64,000 nucleotides of DNA from Caballeronia insecticola (lineage in GTDB: Bacteria; Pseudomonadota; Gammaproteobacteria; Burkholderiales; Burkholderiaceae): positions 310,001 to 374,000 of the forward strand of contig NC_021289.1 of NCBI RefSeq assembly GCF_000402035.1, given 5' to 3'. Under the pieces are notes generated by a model. It was given only the letters and a program-made list of their open reading frames with translations. It was not told the DNA's origin and did no database searches. Positions 1-8,044 of this stretch are shown here, piece after piece (the first letter of the stretch is position 1; each line of letters starts with the position of its first letter). The translations under genes were made by a program, and so were the position numbers.

Positions 1-1446
1 AACGATGTCGATGCGCGCTGGCTCGCGACCACCGTCGCGCTCTTCACGTTCGCGATTCTGATCATCACGCTGGTGCTCTCGCGTTTCGATGCGCGCACCG
101 CGTTGCTGGCCGGTTCCGTGTCGCGCCTGAACGGCCAGATCGTGCGCATGGCGACATTCGATACGCTCACGGACCTGCCGAATCGCCGCACGATGAACGA
201 GCGCGTCGAGCGCGCGATCCGCCATGCGCGGCACGGCGGCAGCCGCTTCGCGATCCTCTTCATGGACCTCGACGGCTTCAAGACCATCAACGATTCGCTC
301 GGCCACACGGTCGGCGACGAAGTGCTGAAGGCGTTCGCGCGGCGTCTGCAAGAATGCGTGCGCGGCGGCGACACCGTGGCGCGTCTGGGCGGCGACGAAT
401 TCATCGTGATGCTGGAGAACCTGAACGTACCCAGCGACGCCGAGAAAATGGCCGAGCGCATTCTCGACGCCATGCGCCGGGGCTTGCTCGCCGCCGGCCA
501 TCCGTTGCAGGTGATGCCGAGCATCGGCATCGCGCTGTATCCGCAGGACGGCGACAGCGTCGAGTCGATGCTCAAGCACGCGGACGTCGCCATGTACGAG
601 GCGAAGCGCAGCGGGCGCAGCACGTATCGCTTCTTCGAGGCGAGCATGAACGAAGCAGCCGTGCGCACGTTGCAGATTCAGCAGGCGCTGCACGAGGCGT
701 TAAACAGCGGCCATTTCTATTTGCTGTTCCAGCCGAAATTCCGCGGCGCGAGCGGCGAACTGGCCGGCGCGGAGGCGCTCATCCGTCTCGATCATCCGCA
801 GATCGGCACGCTCACGCCGCTCGAATTCATACCGATCGCCGAGCGTTCGGGGCAGATCGTGCAGATCGGCTACTGGGTCGTGCACGAGACCTGCCGCCAT
901 CTCACGCAGTGGCGCGCGCAAGGGCGTCCGCCGGTGAAGGTCGCGATCAATCTGTCGCCGCGGCAGATGTACGAGGCGGATCTCGTCGAGAACATCATAA
1001 AGATCGTGCGCGATCAGGGCGTGCCGAGCGAACAGATCATGTTCGAGATCACCGAGACGGTCGCGATGCAGGATGCGCCGCGCACCATCGAGATGATTCG
1101 CGCGTTTCAGGACAACGGCTTCGAAATTGCCATCGACGATTTCGGCACCGGATATTCGAGTCTCGCTTATTTGCAGCGGTTTCGCGCGAAGCAACTGAAG
1201 ATCGACCGTTTCTTCACGAACGGGCTCGACGAAAACGGCCAGGAAGGGCGCGCGATCGTCTCGGCGATCATCGCGCTGGCGCATTCGCTCGATATGGATG
1301 TCGTCGCGGAAGGCGTGGAGACGGGCTCGCAGCTCGATCGGCTGCAGGACATGAAGTGCGATGAAATGCAGGGCTTCCTGCTGGCGATGCCGCTTTCGGC
1401 GGACGTCTTCGGCGGCATGCTGGAGAAGGGCGCCGTCAGCGTCTGA
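1..1446 (+). CDS. GGDEF-EAL cyclic-di-GMP enzyme, 5' end cut by the window
   Basis: The reading frame is open from base 1, so the true start lies upstream. The visible 481 residues begin with one hydrophobic segment (about residues 10-27), then a GGDEF domain and an EAL domain. GGDEF is intact at 388-402 and is preceded by an RxxD inhibitory-site motif (RGGD) exactly five residues earlier, which suggests product-inhibited cyclase activity. The EAL motif is at 772-780. The other phosphodiesterase residues (ITE, DDFGTGYSS, LKID, AEGVET, QGF) are all present, so both activities are possible. A membrane segment directly before GGDEF fits an MHYT- or other membrane-sensor protein, but the sensor is outside the window. 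The biofilm and pilus genes downstream fit a c-di-GMP role. Confidence 0.93.
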   Translation, partial: NDVDARWLATTVALFTFAILIITLVLSRFDARTALLAGSVSRLNGQIVRMATFDTLTDLPNRRTMNERVERAIRHARHGGSRFAILFMDLDGFKTINDSLGHTVGDEVLKAFARRLQECVRGGDTVARLGGDEFIVMLENLNVPSDAEKMAERILDAMRRGLLAAGHPLQVMPSIGIALYPQDGDSVESMLKHADVAMYEAKRSGRSTYRFFEASMNEAAVRTLQIQQALHEALNSGHFYLLFQPKFRGASGELAGAEALIRLDHPQIGTLTPLEFIPIAERSGQIVQIGYWVVHETCRHLTQWRAQGRPPVKVAINLSPRQMYEADLVENIIKIVRDQGVPSEQIMFEITETVAMQDAPRTIEMIRAFQDNGFEIAIDDFGTGYSSLAYLQRFRAKQLKIDRFFTNGLDENGQEGRAIVSAIIALAHSLDMDVVAEGVETGSQLDRLQDMKCDEMQGFLLAMPLSADVFGGMLEKGAVSV

Positions 1447-1520
1447 AGCGAAAACACATTTCGACAAGTCGCCGATAGTAGACCTTGATAATCGGCGTCC
1501 TTCGAACTCGTGTTTTCTCT

Positions 1521-3461
1521 ATGTCACTCTTTGAACGTACGCTCGACGCGTATCTCGCGGGCCGAACGCAGGAAGCCGAATCCGGCTGCCGCGACGTGCT
1601 CGCCGCAAACGCGCGCCATATCGACGCGTTGCATCTGCTTGGATTGATTCGCCGCGATAGTGGCGCTTTCGATGAAGCCGAAAGCCTGATCCGCCAGGCT
1701 ATCGCCGAGGACGAGCAGGCGCGTTTCGCCGGAAGTCTCGGCAGCGTCCTGCTGGACCAGGGCCGCAAGACGGAGGCCGAAGCGAGCTTCAGGCGCGCGA
1801 TCGAACTCGACGCACGCGACCCCGCCGCGCACTACAACCTCGCCATTCTGCTGCTCGATGTCGCGCGCGCGGACGAAGCCGAAGCGGCGCTGCGTCGTGT
1901 CGTCGCACTCGACACGCATTTTCCCGGCGCGCATCGCAACCTCGGACGCGCGATGTTCATGCTTGCGCGTCACGACGACGCGCAAGCGTTCTTCCGGCAC
2001 GCCATCGAAGTCGATCCCGCCGATGCTCGCGCGTACACGGGCCGCGCGGCGGCGTTGACGCTCGCGGACCGGCTCGACGATGCAAAAGCCGCCTGCGACG
2101 AAGCGATCCGCATCGATCCGGCATCCTGCGATGCATACGTGAATCTCGGCGCCGTGCTGCTCAGGCTCGAACGTCTGGAAGAAGCCGAAGCGGCGTCGCG
2201 CGCGGCGCTGCGACTCGACGCTCAGCGGGTGCACGCGCACTACAACCTCGGCACGACGTTGCTCGAAGCGGACCGGCTCGCGGAAGCGGAAGCATCGTTG
2301 CGGCAGGCGCTGGAACACGATTCATCCTGCGTCGAAGCGTGGCTCAACCTCGGCCGTGTGCTGGAGCGGTTGCGGCGTCTGGACGAGGCTGAATCGGCGT
2401 ATCGAAGCGGGTTGAAACTGCGGCCGTCCGATCCCGACCTCGAAGGAAATCTGGCGCTCGTGCTGCTCGCCCAAGGACAGTTCGCCGAAGGCTGGCCCCT
2501 TTACGAGTCGCGCGTTCCCGCGCTGCGTGCAGAAGCGCATCTGTGGGATGCGGGTCTCGCCTGTCCGCAATGGAAGGGTGAATCGCTGCGGGGCAAATCG
2601 ATCGTCGTTGTGTCGGAGCAGGGTCTGGGCGACACGCTGCAGTTCTGCCGCTATCTGCCGCTCCTGAAAGCGAAGGGCGTCAAGCGTCTGACCGTGGTCT
2701 GCGACGCGGCGCTTGCGCGGCTGGTCGAAGGAATCGAGGAAGTCGATGCCTGCATTCGCAGCAGCGCGCTGCTTGACGCGCCGAAGCACGATTTCTGGTG
2801 CCTGATGATGAGCCTGCCGTTACGGTTCAACACGACGCTCGAATCGATTCCTGCGCCGATGCCTTATCTGCGCGCACTCAACGGACTGGCCGAAAACTGG
2901 AAGACGCGTCTGCCTGCAACGACGCCGAAAATCGGCCTCGTCTGGGCGGGAGAGCCGCGTCCCGACATGAAGGCCGCCGCGCCCATCGACAAGCGCCGCT
3001 CCATTCACGCGCGCCAGTTCATGCCGCTGCTGCAGATTCCAGGCGCGACCTTCGTCAGCCTGCAACTGGGCGCGACGACGCGGCCGCAAATCGGCGAGTT
3101 GCCGGACGCGCTGCGTCCCTTCGATCCGATGAACGACGTGACCGATTTCGCCGATACCGCCGCGATCATCGAGAATCTCGATCTCGTGATCGCCGTGGAT
3201 ACATCGACCGCGCATCTGGCGGGCGCGCTGAACAAGCCCGTGTGGATGTTGTCGCGCTTCGACCAATGCTGGCGATGGCTCATCGAACGCGACGACACGC
3301 CGTGGTATCCGTCGATGCGTCTCTTCCGTCAGACGCAGCCCGGCGACTGGGACAGCGTGATTGCGCGCGTCGCGGACGAACTGAAAGCGTTCGTCGCGCC
3401 CGCCGCGAAATCGAAGACCGCAGAAGCCGCGAAGCGTCCGGCGCGCAAGAAGCGCAAATAG
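1521..3461 (+). CDS. TPR protein with C-terminal glycosyltransferase-9-like domain
   Basis: A 646-residue protein. The first ~340 residues are about nine or ten tandem TPR units with repeated Ala-Glu-Ala and LxLxP patterns. The C-terminal ~270 residues resemble the heptosyltransferase-like domain found in many bacterial TPR proteins: an EQGLGDTLQF segment and a VDTSTAHLAGAL segment typical of GT9 nucleotide-sugar binding. The tail is Lys/Arg-rich. No signal peptide or membrane segment is seen, so it is probably cytoplasmic and may take part in surface glycosylation (inference). The ATG at 1521 was chosen because it begins the TPR fold. A TTG at 1485 would add 12 residues unlike the rest. Neither has a good ribosome site. 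Confidence 0.85.
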   Translation: MSLFERTLDAYLAGRTQEAESGCRDVLAANARHIDALHLLGLIRRDSGAFDEAESLIRQAIAEDEQARFAGSLGSVLLDQGRKTEAEASFRRAIELDARDPAAHYNLAILLLDVARADEAEAALRRVVALDTHFPGAHRNLGRAMFMLARHDDAQAFFRHAIEVDPADARAYTGRAAALTLADRLDDAKAACDEAIRIDPASCDAYVNLGAVLLRLERLEEAEAASRAALRLDAQRVHAHYNLGTTLLEADRLAEAEASLRQALEHDSSCVEAWLNLGRVLERLRRLDEAESAYRSGLKLRPSDPDLEGNLALVLLAQGQFAEGWPLYESRVPALRAEAHLWDAGLACPQWKGESLRGKSIVVVSEQGLGDTLQFCRYLPLLKAKGVKRLTVVCDAALARLVEGIEEVDACIRSSALLDAPKHDFWCLMMSLPLRFNTTLESIPAPMPYLRALNGLAENWKTRLPATTPKIGLVWAGEPRPDMKAAAPIDKRRSIHARQFMPLLQIPGATFVSLQLGATTRPQIGELPDALRPFDPMNDVTDFADTAAIIENLDLVIAVDTSTAHLAGALNKPVWMLSRFDQCWRWLIERDDTPWYPSMRLFRQTQPGDWDSVIARVADELKAFVAPAAKSKTAEAAKRPARKKRK

Positions 3462-3518
3462 GCGGCTTGCCCGCCCGCGCGGCTGTCGTGCTTGATTGCG
3501 TCGAGCGCGATAGCCGCG

Positions 3519-5060
3519 TCAATCCATGGCCGCATGCGCGACCGGCTCATCCGCGGCCGACTGGCGCGCCGGCCGGATCAACAGCAACAGCGGCACCACC
3601 AGCAAGGTCGCGACGAACATCAGCTTGAAGTCGTTGAGATAGGCGATCATCGAAGCTTGCTGCGTGATCGTCTGGTTCAGCATCGCCATGTCCTGCATCG
3701 ATCCGCCCGCCAGCATCGACTGCATCGCCGGATTGAACGGCGTCACCTGCGCGGCGAGATCGGCGTGCGCGACTTGCGTGTTGCGCGTCATCAGCGTCTG
3801 CACGATCGAAATGCCGATACTGCTGCCGATATTGCGCATCAGGCTGTAAGTGGCGGTGCCGTCGGCGCGCAGTTCGGGCGTGAGTGTCGAGAAGGTCAGC
3901 GCCGACAGCGGCACGAACACGAGCCCCAGCCCGAAGCCCTGAATCACGCCCGGCCACACGATATCCGACGCCGACAGCACGATCGTGTAATGCATCATCT
4001 GCCAGAGTGCGAGCGCGGAAATCAGGAAGCCCGAGAGCAGCATCAGGCGGGCGTCGACGTGTTTCAGCAGCCGCCCGGCGAACAGCATGGCGACCATCGT
4101 GCCCGCGCCGCTCGGTGCGGTGACGAGGCCCGTCGTCGCGACGGGATAGTTCATCAGGTTCTGGAGCATCGGCGGCAAGAGCGCGCGCGTTGCGTACATC
4201 ACCGCGCCGATCACGAAGATGAAACACGTGCCGGTTGCGAAGTTGCGATCCTTCAGCAACTGATATTTGAAGAACGAGCGTGCGCCCGCGGTGGCCGTAT
4301 GCGCGATGAAAAAGACGAACGCGAGCGCCGCGAGCAGCGCCTCGATGCGGATTTCCATCGAGCCGAACCAGTCGAGTTGTTCGCCGCGATCGAGCATGGC
4401 CTGGAACGCGCCGATCGCGAGGCCGAGGGTCGCGAAGCCGAACGCGTCGAACTTCACCGCGCGCCGCGCGGCCTGCGCGGGCAGGAACGTCAACACGCCG
4501 AAGAGCGCGAACGCGCCGATCGGCACGTTGATGAAGAACACCCAGCGCCAGTTGTAGCTGTCGGTGAGCCAGCCGCCGAGCGTCGGTCCGAGAATCGGTC
4601 CGACCATCACGCCCATGCCCCAGACGGCCATCGCCTGACCCTGCTTTTCGCGCGGATTGATGTCGAGCAGAATCGACTGCGACAACGGCACGAGCGACGC
4701 CCCGAAAACGCCCTGCAACAGCCGCGACGCGACGATCTGCCCGAGGGTCTCCGACAGCCCGCAAAACGCCGACGCCACCGTGAAACCCGCGATCGAAAAG
4801 CACAGCAGCCGCTTCACGCTCAGCTGATCGGACAGCCAGCCGGTGAGGGGCGTGGCGATCGCGGCCGCGACGATATACGACGTCAGCACCCACGTAATTT
4901 CATCCTGCGAAGCCGACAGCGTGCCCTGCATGTGCGGCAGCGCCACGTTGGCGATGGTGCTGTCGAGCGTCTGGATCAGCGTTGCCAGCATGATCGAAAT
5001 GGTCAGCATGCCGCGGTTCAGAGGCGCGGCGGCGCGTGCCGTTGGGGCTTCGGTGGACAT
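3519..5060 (-). CDS. DHA2-family MFS drug efflux permease (EmrB/QacA type)
   Basis: A 513-residue, highly hydrophobic protein with the hallmarks of the 14-helix DHA2 proton antiporters: the LDSTIANVALP motif in the first helix, a GWLSDQLSVKR loop matching the A motif, and a GPxLGGWL motif in helix 5. It should export toxic organic compounds across the inner membrane. No EmrA-type adaptor or outer-membrane factor is adjacent. It is divergent from a MarR regulator 146 bp away, the usual layout for a locally repressed pump. It converges on the TPR gene, with 57 bp between the two stop codons. Confidence 0.92.
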   Translation of the reverse strand: MSTEAPTARAAAPLNRGMLTISIMLATLIQTLDSTIANVALPHMQGTLSASQDEITWVLTSYIVAAAIATPLTGWLSDQLSVKRLLCFSIAGFTVASAFCGLSETLGQIVASRLLQGVFGASLVPLSQSILLDINPREKQGQAMAVWGMGVMVGPILGPTLGGWLTDSYNWRWVFFINVPIGAFALFGVLTFLPAQAARRAVKFDAFGFATLGLAIGAFQAMLDRGEQLDWFGSMEIRIEALLAALAFVFFIAHTATAGARSFFKYQLLKDRNFATGTCFIFVIGAVMYATRALLPPMLQNLMNYPVATTGLVTAPSGAGTMVAMLFAGRLLKHVDARLMLLSGFLISALALWQMMHYTIVLSASDIVWPGVIQGFGLGLVFVPLSALTFSTLTPELRADGTATYSLMRNIGSSIGISIVQTLMTRNTQVAHADLAAQVTPFNPAMQSMLAGGSMQDMAMLNQTITQQASMIAYLNDFKLMFVATLLVVPLLLLIRPARQSAADEPVAHAAMD

Positions 5061-5104
5061 GGAGGACTGTCGCCCGCAGGCGGTAATTGATAAGTAAGGT
5101 GATG

Positions 5105-5118
5105 ATAAGCAGGCTTAT
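5105..5118. promoter_or_regulatory. Palindromic MarR-type operator
   Basis: ATAAGC-AG-GCTTAT is a perfect 6-2-6 inverted repeat in the 146-bp gap between the divergent efflux and MarR genes. A related TGATAAG half-site lies just to the left (about 5088). The position suits repression of both genes by the MarR protein. The assignment is inferred from location and symmetry. Confidence 0.6.
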
Positions 5119-5206
5119 TATAGGCCGCGAGTGCCGCGCCGCAATGCGGTGAAACACGCGGTGCGTCCTGGCGCACGCGCCGGGAGCTTCTACATATAAT
5201 CGCGCG

Positions 5207-5650
5207 ATGGAAACCCAACTCGACAAACGCTTCGGCTTTCTGGTCGCGGACGTGGACCGCCTGTGCGGCAACCGTTTCGACGAACTGGCGAAGTCGTCGC
5301 TCAATCTCACGCGCGCGCAATGCCGCGTGCTCGCGTATCTCTCGCATTACGGCGAGGTGAATCAGGCGCGGCTGGCCGGGCTGCTGGAAGTCGCGCCGAT
5401 TTCCGCCGGGCGTTTGCTCGATCGCATGGAGGAGGGCGGCTGGATCGAGCGCCGCCTCAATCCCGACGACCGCCGCGAGCGCCAGGTGCGCATGACCGCG
5501 AAAGCCGAAAAGGCGCTCGACCGCGCGCGCCGCGTCGGCGACGAGATCACGTCCGAGGCGCTGGCCGGATTCAGCCGCCAGGAAAGCGAACAACTGATCG
5601 GTTTGCTGCAACGCGTGCGCGGCAATCTGAGCCGGATCGTGGATCGGTAA
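5207..5650 (+). CDS. MarR-family transcriptional regulator
   Basis: A 147-residue winged-helix protein of typical MarR length. The recognition region (QARLAGLLEVAPISAGRLLDRM) is followed by the wing with the conserved NPDDRRER pattern. Helices at both ends should form the dimer interface. It probably represses the divergent DHA2 pump and itself through the 5105-5118 palindrome, with release by a small phenolic or drug ligand. That is family knowledge and has not been shown here. Confidence 0.92.
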   Translation: METQLDKRFGFLVADVDRLCGNRFDELAKSSLNLTRAQCRVLAYLSHYGEVNQARLAGLLEVAPISAGRLLDRMEEGGWIERRLNPDDRRERQVRMTAKAEKALDRARRVGDEITSEALAGFSRQESEQLIGLLQRVRGNLSRIVDR

Positions 5651-5792
5651 GTGTCGAGCATTGAACGACTTCGGACCCGTCTCTGACGGTTTCATCGAGC
5701 CGTGCTAACGTGCCGCGCGTGGATCGCTTATTGCTGATGCGATTCCGCAAGCGCCTTCGTCAACTGTCGCCATCCATCCGGAGAAGATCATC

Positions 5793-6092
5793 ATGAACAA
5801 ACGCACCGCACCGTTGGCGGTCATCGCTTTGTCTGTTGCGGCATGGCTCGCTGTGCCCGTCGCGCAGGCGCAGGACACAGCCGCCGCCGCAGCCGCTTCC
5901 ACGCCGAAGCAGATCAAGAAGGCACAGCGCAAGGAAGCACGCGCGAAGAAGAACGCCGAACTGAAACAGCTCGAACAGAACGGCTACAACCCCGCCGGCG
6001 ATCAGACGAACTATCCGCAGAACCTGCAGAACGCGCAGGCGAAGATCAACGCGCAGAAGGCGGGCAAGCCCGCGCCCGCATCGGCGCCGTAA
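5793..6092 (+). CDS. DUF4148 exported small protein
   Basis: A 99-residue protein with a clear Sec signal peptide (cleavage expected after AQA, about residue 26), a Lys/Ala-rich helix, and the DUF4148 hallmark LxQLExxGYNPxxDxxxYPxNLQ. The family is common and multicopy in Burkholderiaceae and has no assigned function. It should be periplasmic. The start has a good ribosome site (GGAGAAG). It stands alone between the MarR gene and the end of the secretion-transporter gene on the other strand. Confidence 0.85.
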   Translation: MNKRTAPLAVIALSVAAWLAVPVAQAQDTAAAAAASTPKQIKKAQRKEARAKKNAELKQLEQNGYNPAGDQTNYPQNLQNAQAKINAQKAGKPAPASAP

Positions 6093-6129
6093 TCCGGATC
6101 GCAGACGGAAAGCGCGGGCGCGGCTCGCG

Positions 6130-6171
6130 CTTCAGTCGCGCTTCAGTCGTGCTTCAGTCGAACTTCAGTCG
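6130..6171. repeat. Four 11-bp tandem repeats over a stop codon
   Basis: CTTCAGTCG occurs at 6130, 6141, 6152 and 6163, giving a strict 11-bp period with two variable bases per unit. The right-most unit contains the TGA stop (read on the minus strand) of the ShlB-like gene, so the array is its immediate 3' flank. It probably arose by replication slippage. Confidence 0.85.
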
Positions 6172-7871
6172 AGCTGATACGACAGCGTCGCGTTGATCCT
6201 CGGACTGCGCGACGCACTTTCGACCGGCGCATCGCCGATGGCTTTCGCGACCGACAAATCGATGCTGTAGTGCTTCGCATCCGACACGCGAAAGCCGATT
6301 CCCACTGACGACAACCTGCGCGGATTCGCCGTCCCGCCGTGCAGAAACACGCGCGCGGCGTCGATCGTCACATAGGGCGTAAAGCTCTTCAGATACGTCA
6401 TGCCGACATCGAGCGGCCGGTTCACTTCGAACGACGCGCCCCAGCCCGAATCGCCCGACGCTTCGCCCGGCTGATAGCCGAGCGCGAAACGCTGCGCGCC
6501 GAACGAGATCTGCTCGGATGTCGGCAATGTGTCGGGCGAGTATTGTCCGGTCGCGGACACCACGGTGCCGATTTTAAACGGCCATTCGTTGCTCTGCGTG
6601 TGGGTCGCGCCGGTGCGCACGAACGTGAGCGACACCGGATTGACCGGCGCATAGCCCGCGATATTGGTCTCCGCACTTTTCGACGCCCCGAGCACATCGA
6701 ACGCCTTCGCGACATTGAAGCTCGCGCGCCGCACGACGCCCGTGCCGATGCCGGTGTAATCGAGCTGAAGCTGCGCGACGCGAACCTGCGAACGCTGCGA
6801 CAGATACGGATTGCCCGCGACGATGGTGTTCTTCAGCCGGTCCTCGTCGTGCGATGCATACACGCTCGCCGTGCCGACCACACTGCGCGCGTTGCTCAGC
6901 AGGAACGGATACACGGCGGAAAACGCGAGCTTGTCGTTGACCACGGTGCGTTCGATATACGACGGCAGGCCGGGATTGTCGACGGGATGGCCGTGATAGT
7001 GCGACGCATCGACTTTGGTGGTGAAGCCGTCGGTGCCGACCGGCAGCGTGCCGTTCAGCGCGTAATAGGTTTGATCGTCGCGTCCTTTCGGCAGAAGCGC
7101 GGCGGCCGTCAGCGATTCGCCGAGCCCGAGCATGCCGTTTTCCGTCGCGCTCAGAATGCCCTGCACACCCGGATGATTGAAGTCGATGCCCGTGCTGAAG
7201 TTGAACGGCTTGCGCTCGACATCGAGTTCGAGCGCGGTGGCGCCGTCGGTGTTCTGCGGCGGCGCGACGTTCGCCTTCGTCTTCACGCCCGGAATCATCC
7301 CGAGCACGTTGATATAGCGTTCGAAGTTTGCCTGCGTGAGCGGCCGGTCCGCTTGCAGGCGTTCGGCGACCGCGCGGATACGCTTCTCCGCCGCGCCCGC
7401 CTGACCCTTCACGACGACCTGCGCGATATAGCCTTCGACGACCGTCACGCGCACGACGCCGTCTTCAAACGTCTGCGCCGGCACGAACGCGAACGAGAGC
7501 GCATAGCCGCGTTGCTTGTAGAGCGCGGTGACGCCGTTGGCCGCCTCGATCAATTCGCCGATGGTCACGTCGCGGCCGACGAACGGCGTGAAGCGGGCGG
7601 CGACTTCATCGAAGGGCAGCGCCTTCACGCCTTCGATCTCGATCTTGGCCGGCGTGACGTGACGGGCGAGCAGCGCGTCGAGCGTGGGCGCGGGCGGAGC
7701 GACGCTCACCGCGACGGGCGGTTTGGGCGGCGCGTTGACTTGCGGGAGCGCATCGAGCGGATTGCCGCCGACGCTCGCGCGTGGCGTTGTCTGCGCGAAC
7801 GCATGTGGCGATGAAATGGGCGCCGCAAGTGCGGCGAGCATGAACGCCCGTGTCCATTCACGGATCTTCAT
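6165..7871 (-). CDS. ShlB/FhaC-type two-partner secretion transporter (TpsB)
   Basis: A 568-residue outer-membrane transporter. It has a signal peptide (about 1-26), a Pro-rich linker, a POTRA_2 domain (about 75-150, with IEGVKALPFDEVAARF and the closing VVEGYI), and then a ShlB-type beta barrel to the C-terminus. TpsB proteins export one large partner through the barrel using POTRA recognition. The lid-loop motif, normally VRGY or VRGF, reads ALGY here: Leu464 sits where the conserved arginine is expected (codon 6480-6482), while the downstream SGDSGW is kept. The only same-strand neighbour is the Gly-rich repeat lipoprotein, 173 bp upstream. No FhaB- or haemolysin-like gene with a TPS domain is in the window. 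The gap to the lipoprotein holds short GCATCGAAA repeats. Confidence 0.88.
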   Translation of the reverse strand: MKIREWTRAFMLAALAAPISSPHAFAQTTPRASVGGNPLDALPQVNAPPKPPVAVSVAPPAPTLDALLARHVTPAKIEIEGVKALPFDEVAARFTPFVGRDVTIGELIEAANGVTALYKQRGYALSFAFVPAQTFEDGVVRVTVVEGYIAQVVVKGQAGAAEKRIRAVAERLQADRPLTQANFERYINVLGMIPGVKTKANVAPPQNTDGATALELDVERKPFNFSTGIDFNHPGVQGILSATENGMLGLGESLTAAALLPKGRDDQTYYALNGTLPVGTDGFTTKVDASHYHGHPVDNPGLPSYIERTVVNDKLAFSAVYPFLLSNARSVVGTASVYASHDEDRLKNTIVAGNPYLSQRSQVRVAQLQLDYTGIGTGVVRRASFNVAKAFDVLGASKSAETNIAGYAPVNPVSLTFVRTGATHTQSNEWPFKIGTVVSATGQYSPDTLPTSEQISFGAQRFALGYQPGEASGDSGWGASFEVNRPLDVGMTYLKSFTPYVTIDAARVFLHGGTANPRRLSSVGIGFRVSDAKHYSIDLSVAKAIGDAPVESASRSPRINATLSYQLD

Positions 7872-8044
7872 TGTGATGCCCTCGATTGGTTGCGAGAACG
7901 TCGTGCGGGGGTGGGCCGCCGCGTTCTTCGTCGTGTGTCGTTATGTTTGCTTCGATGCTTTCGATGCCTGCGATGCTTTCGATGCTGCTTGCCGCGAGAG
8001 AAGCGAGGCGCTCGACGAACCTCGCTTCCCGATGCGCGCGATGC

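Noticed and set aside
3492..5090. Long plus-strand open frame of 532 codons opposite the DHA2 efflux gene
   Set aside because: It is Arg/His-rich with no domain pattern and lies antisense to an unmistakable transporter; high GC removes stops.
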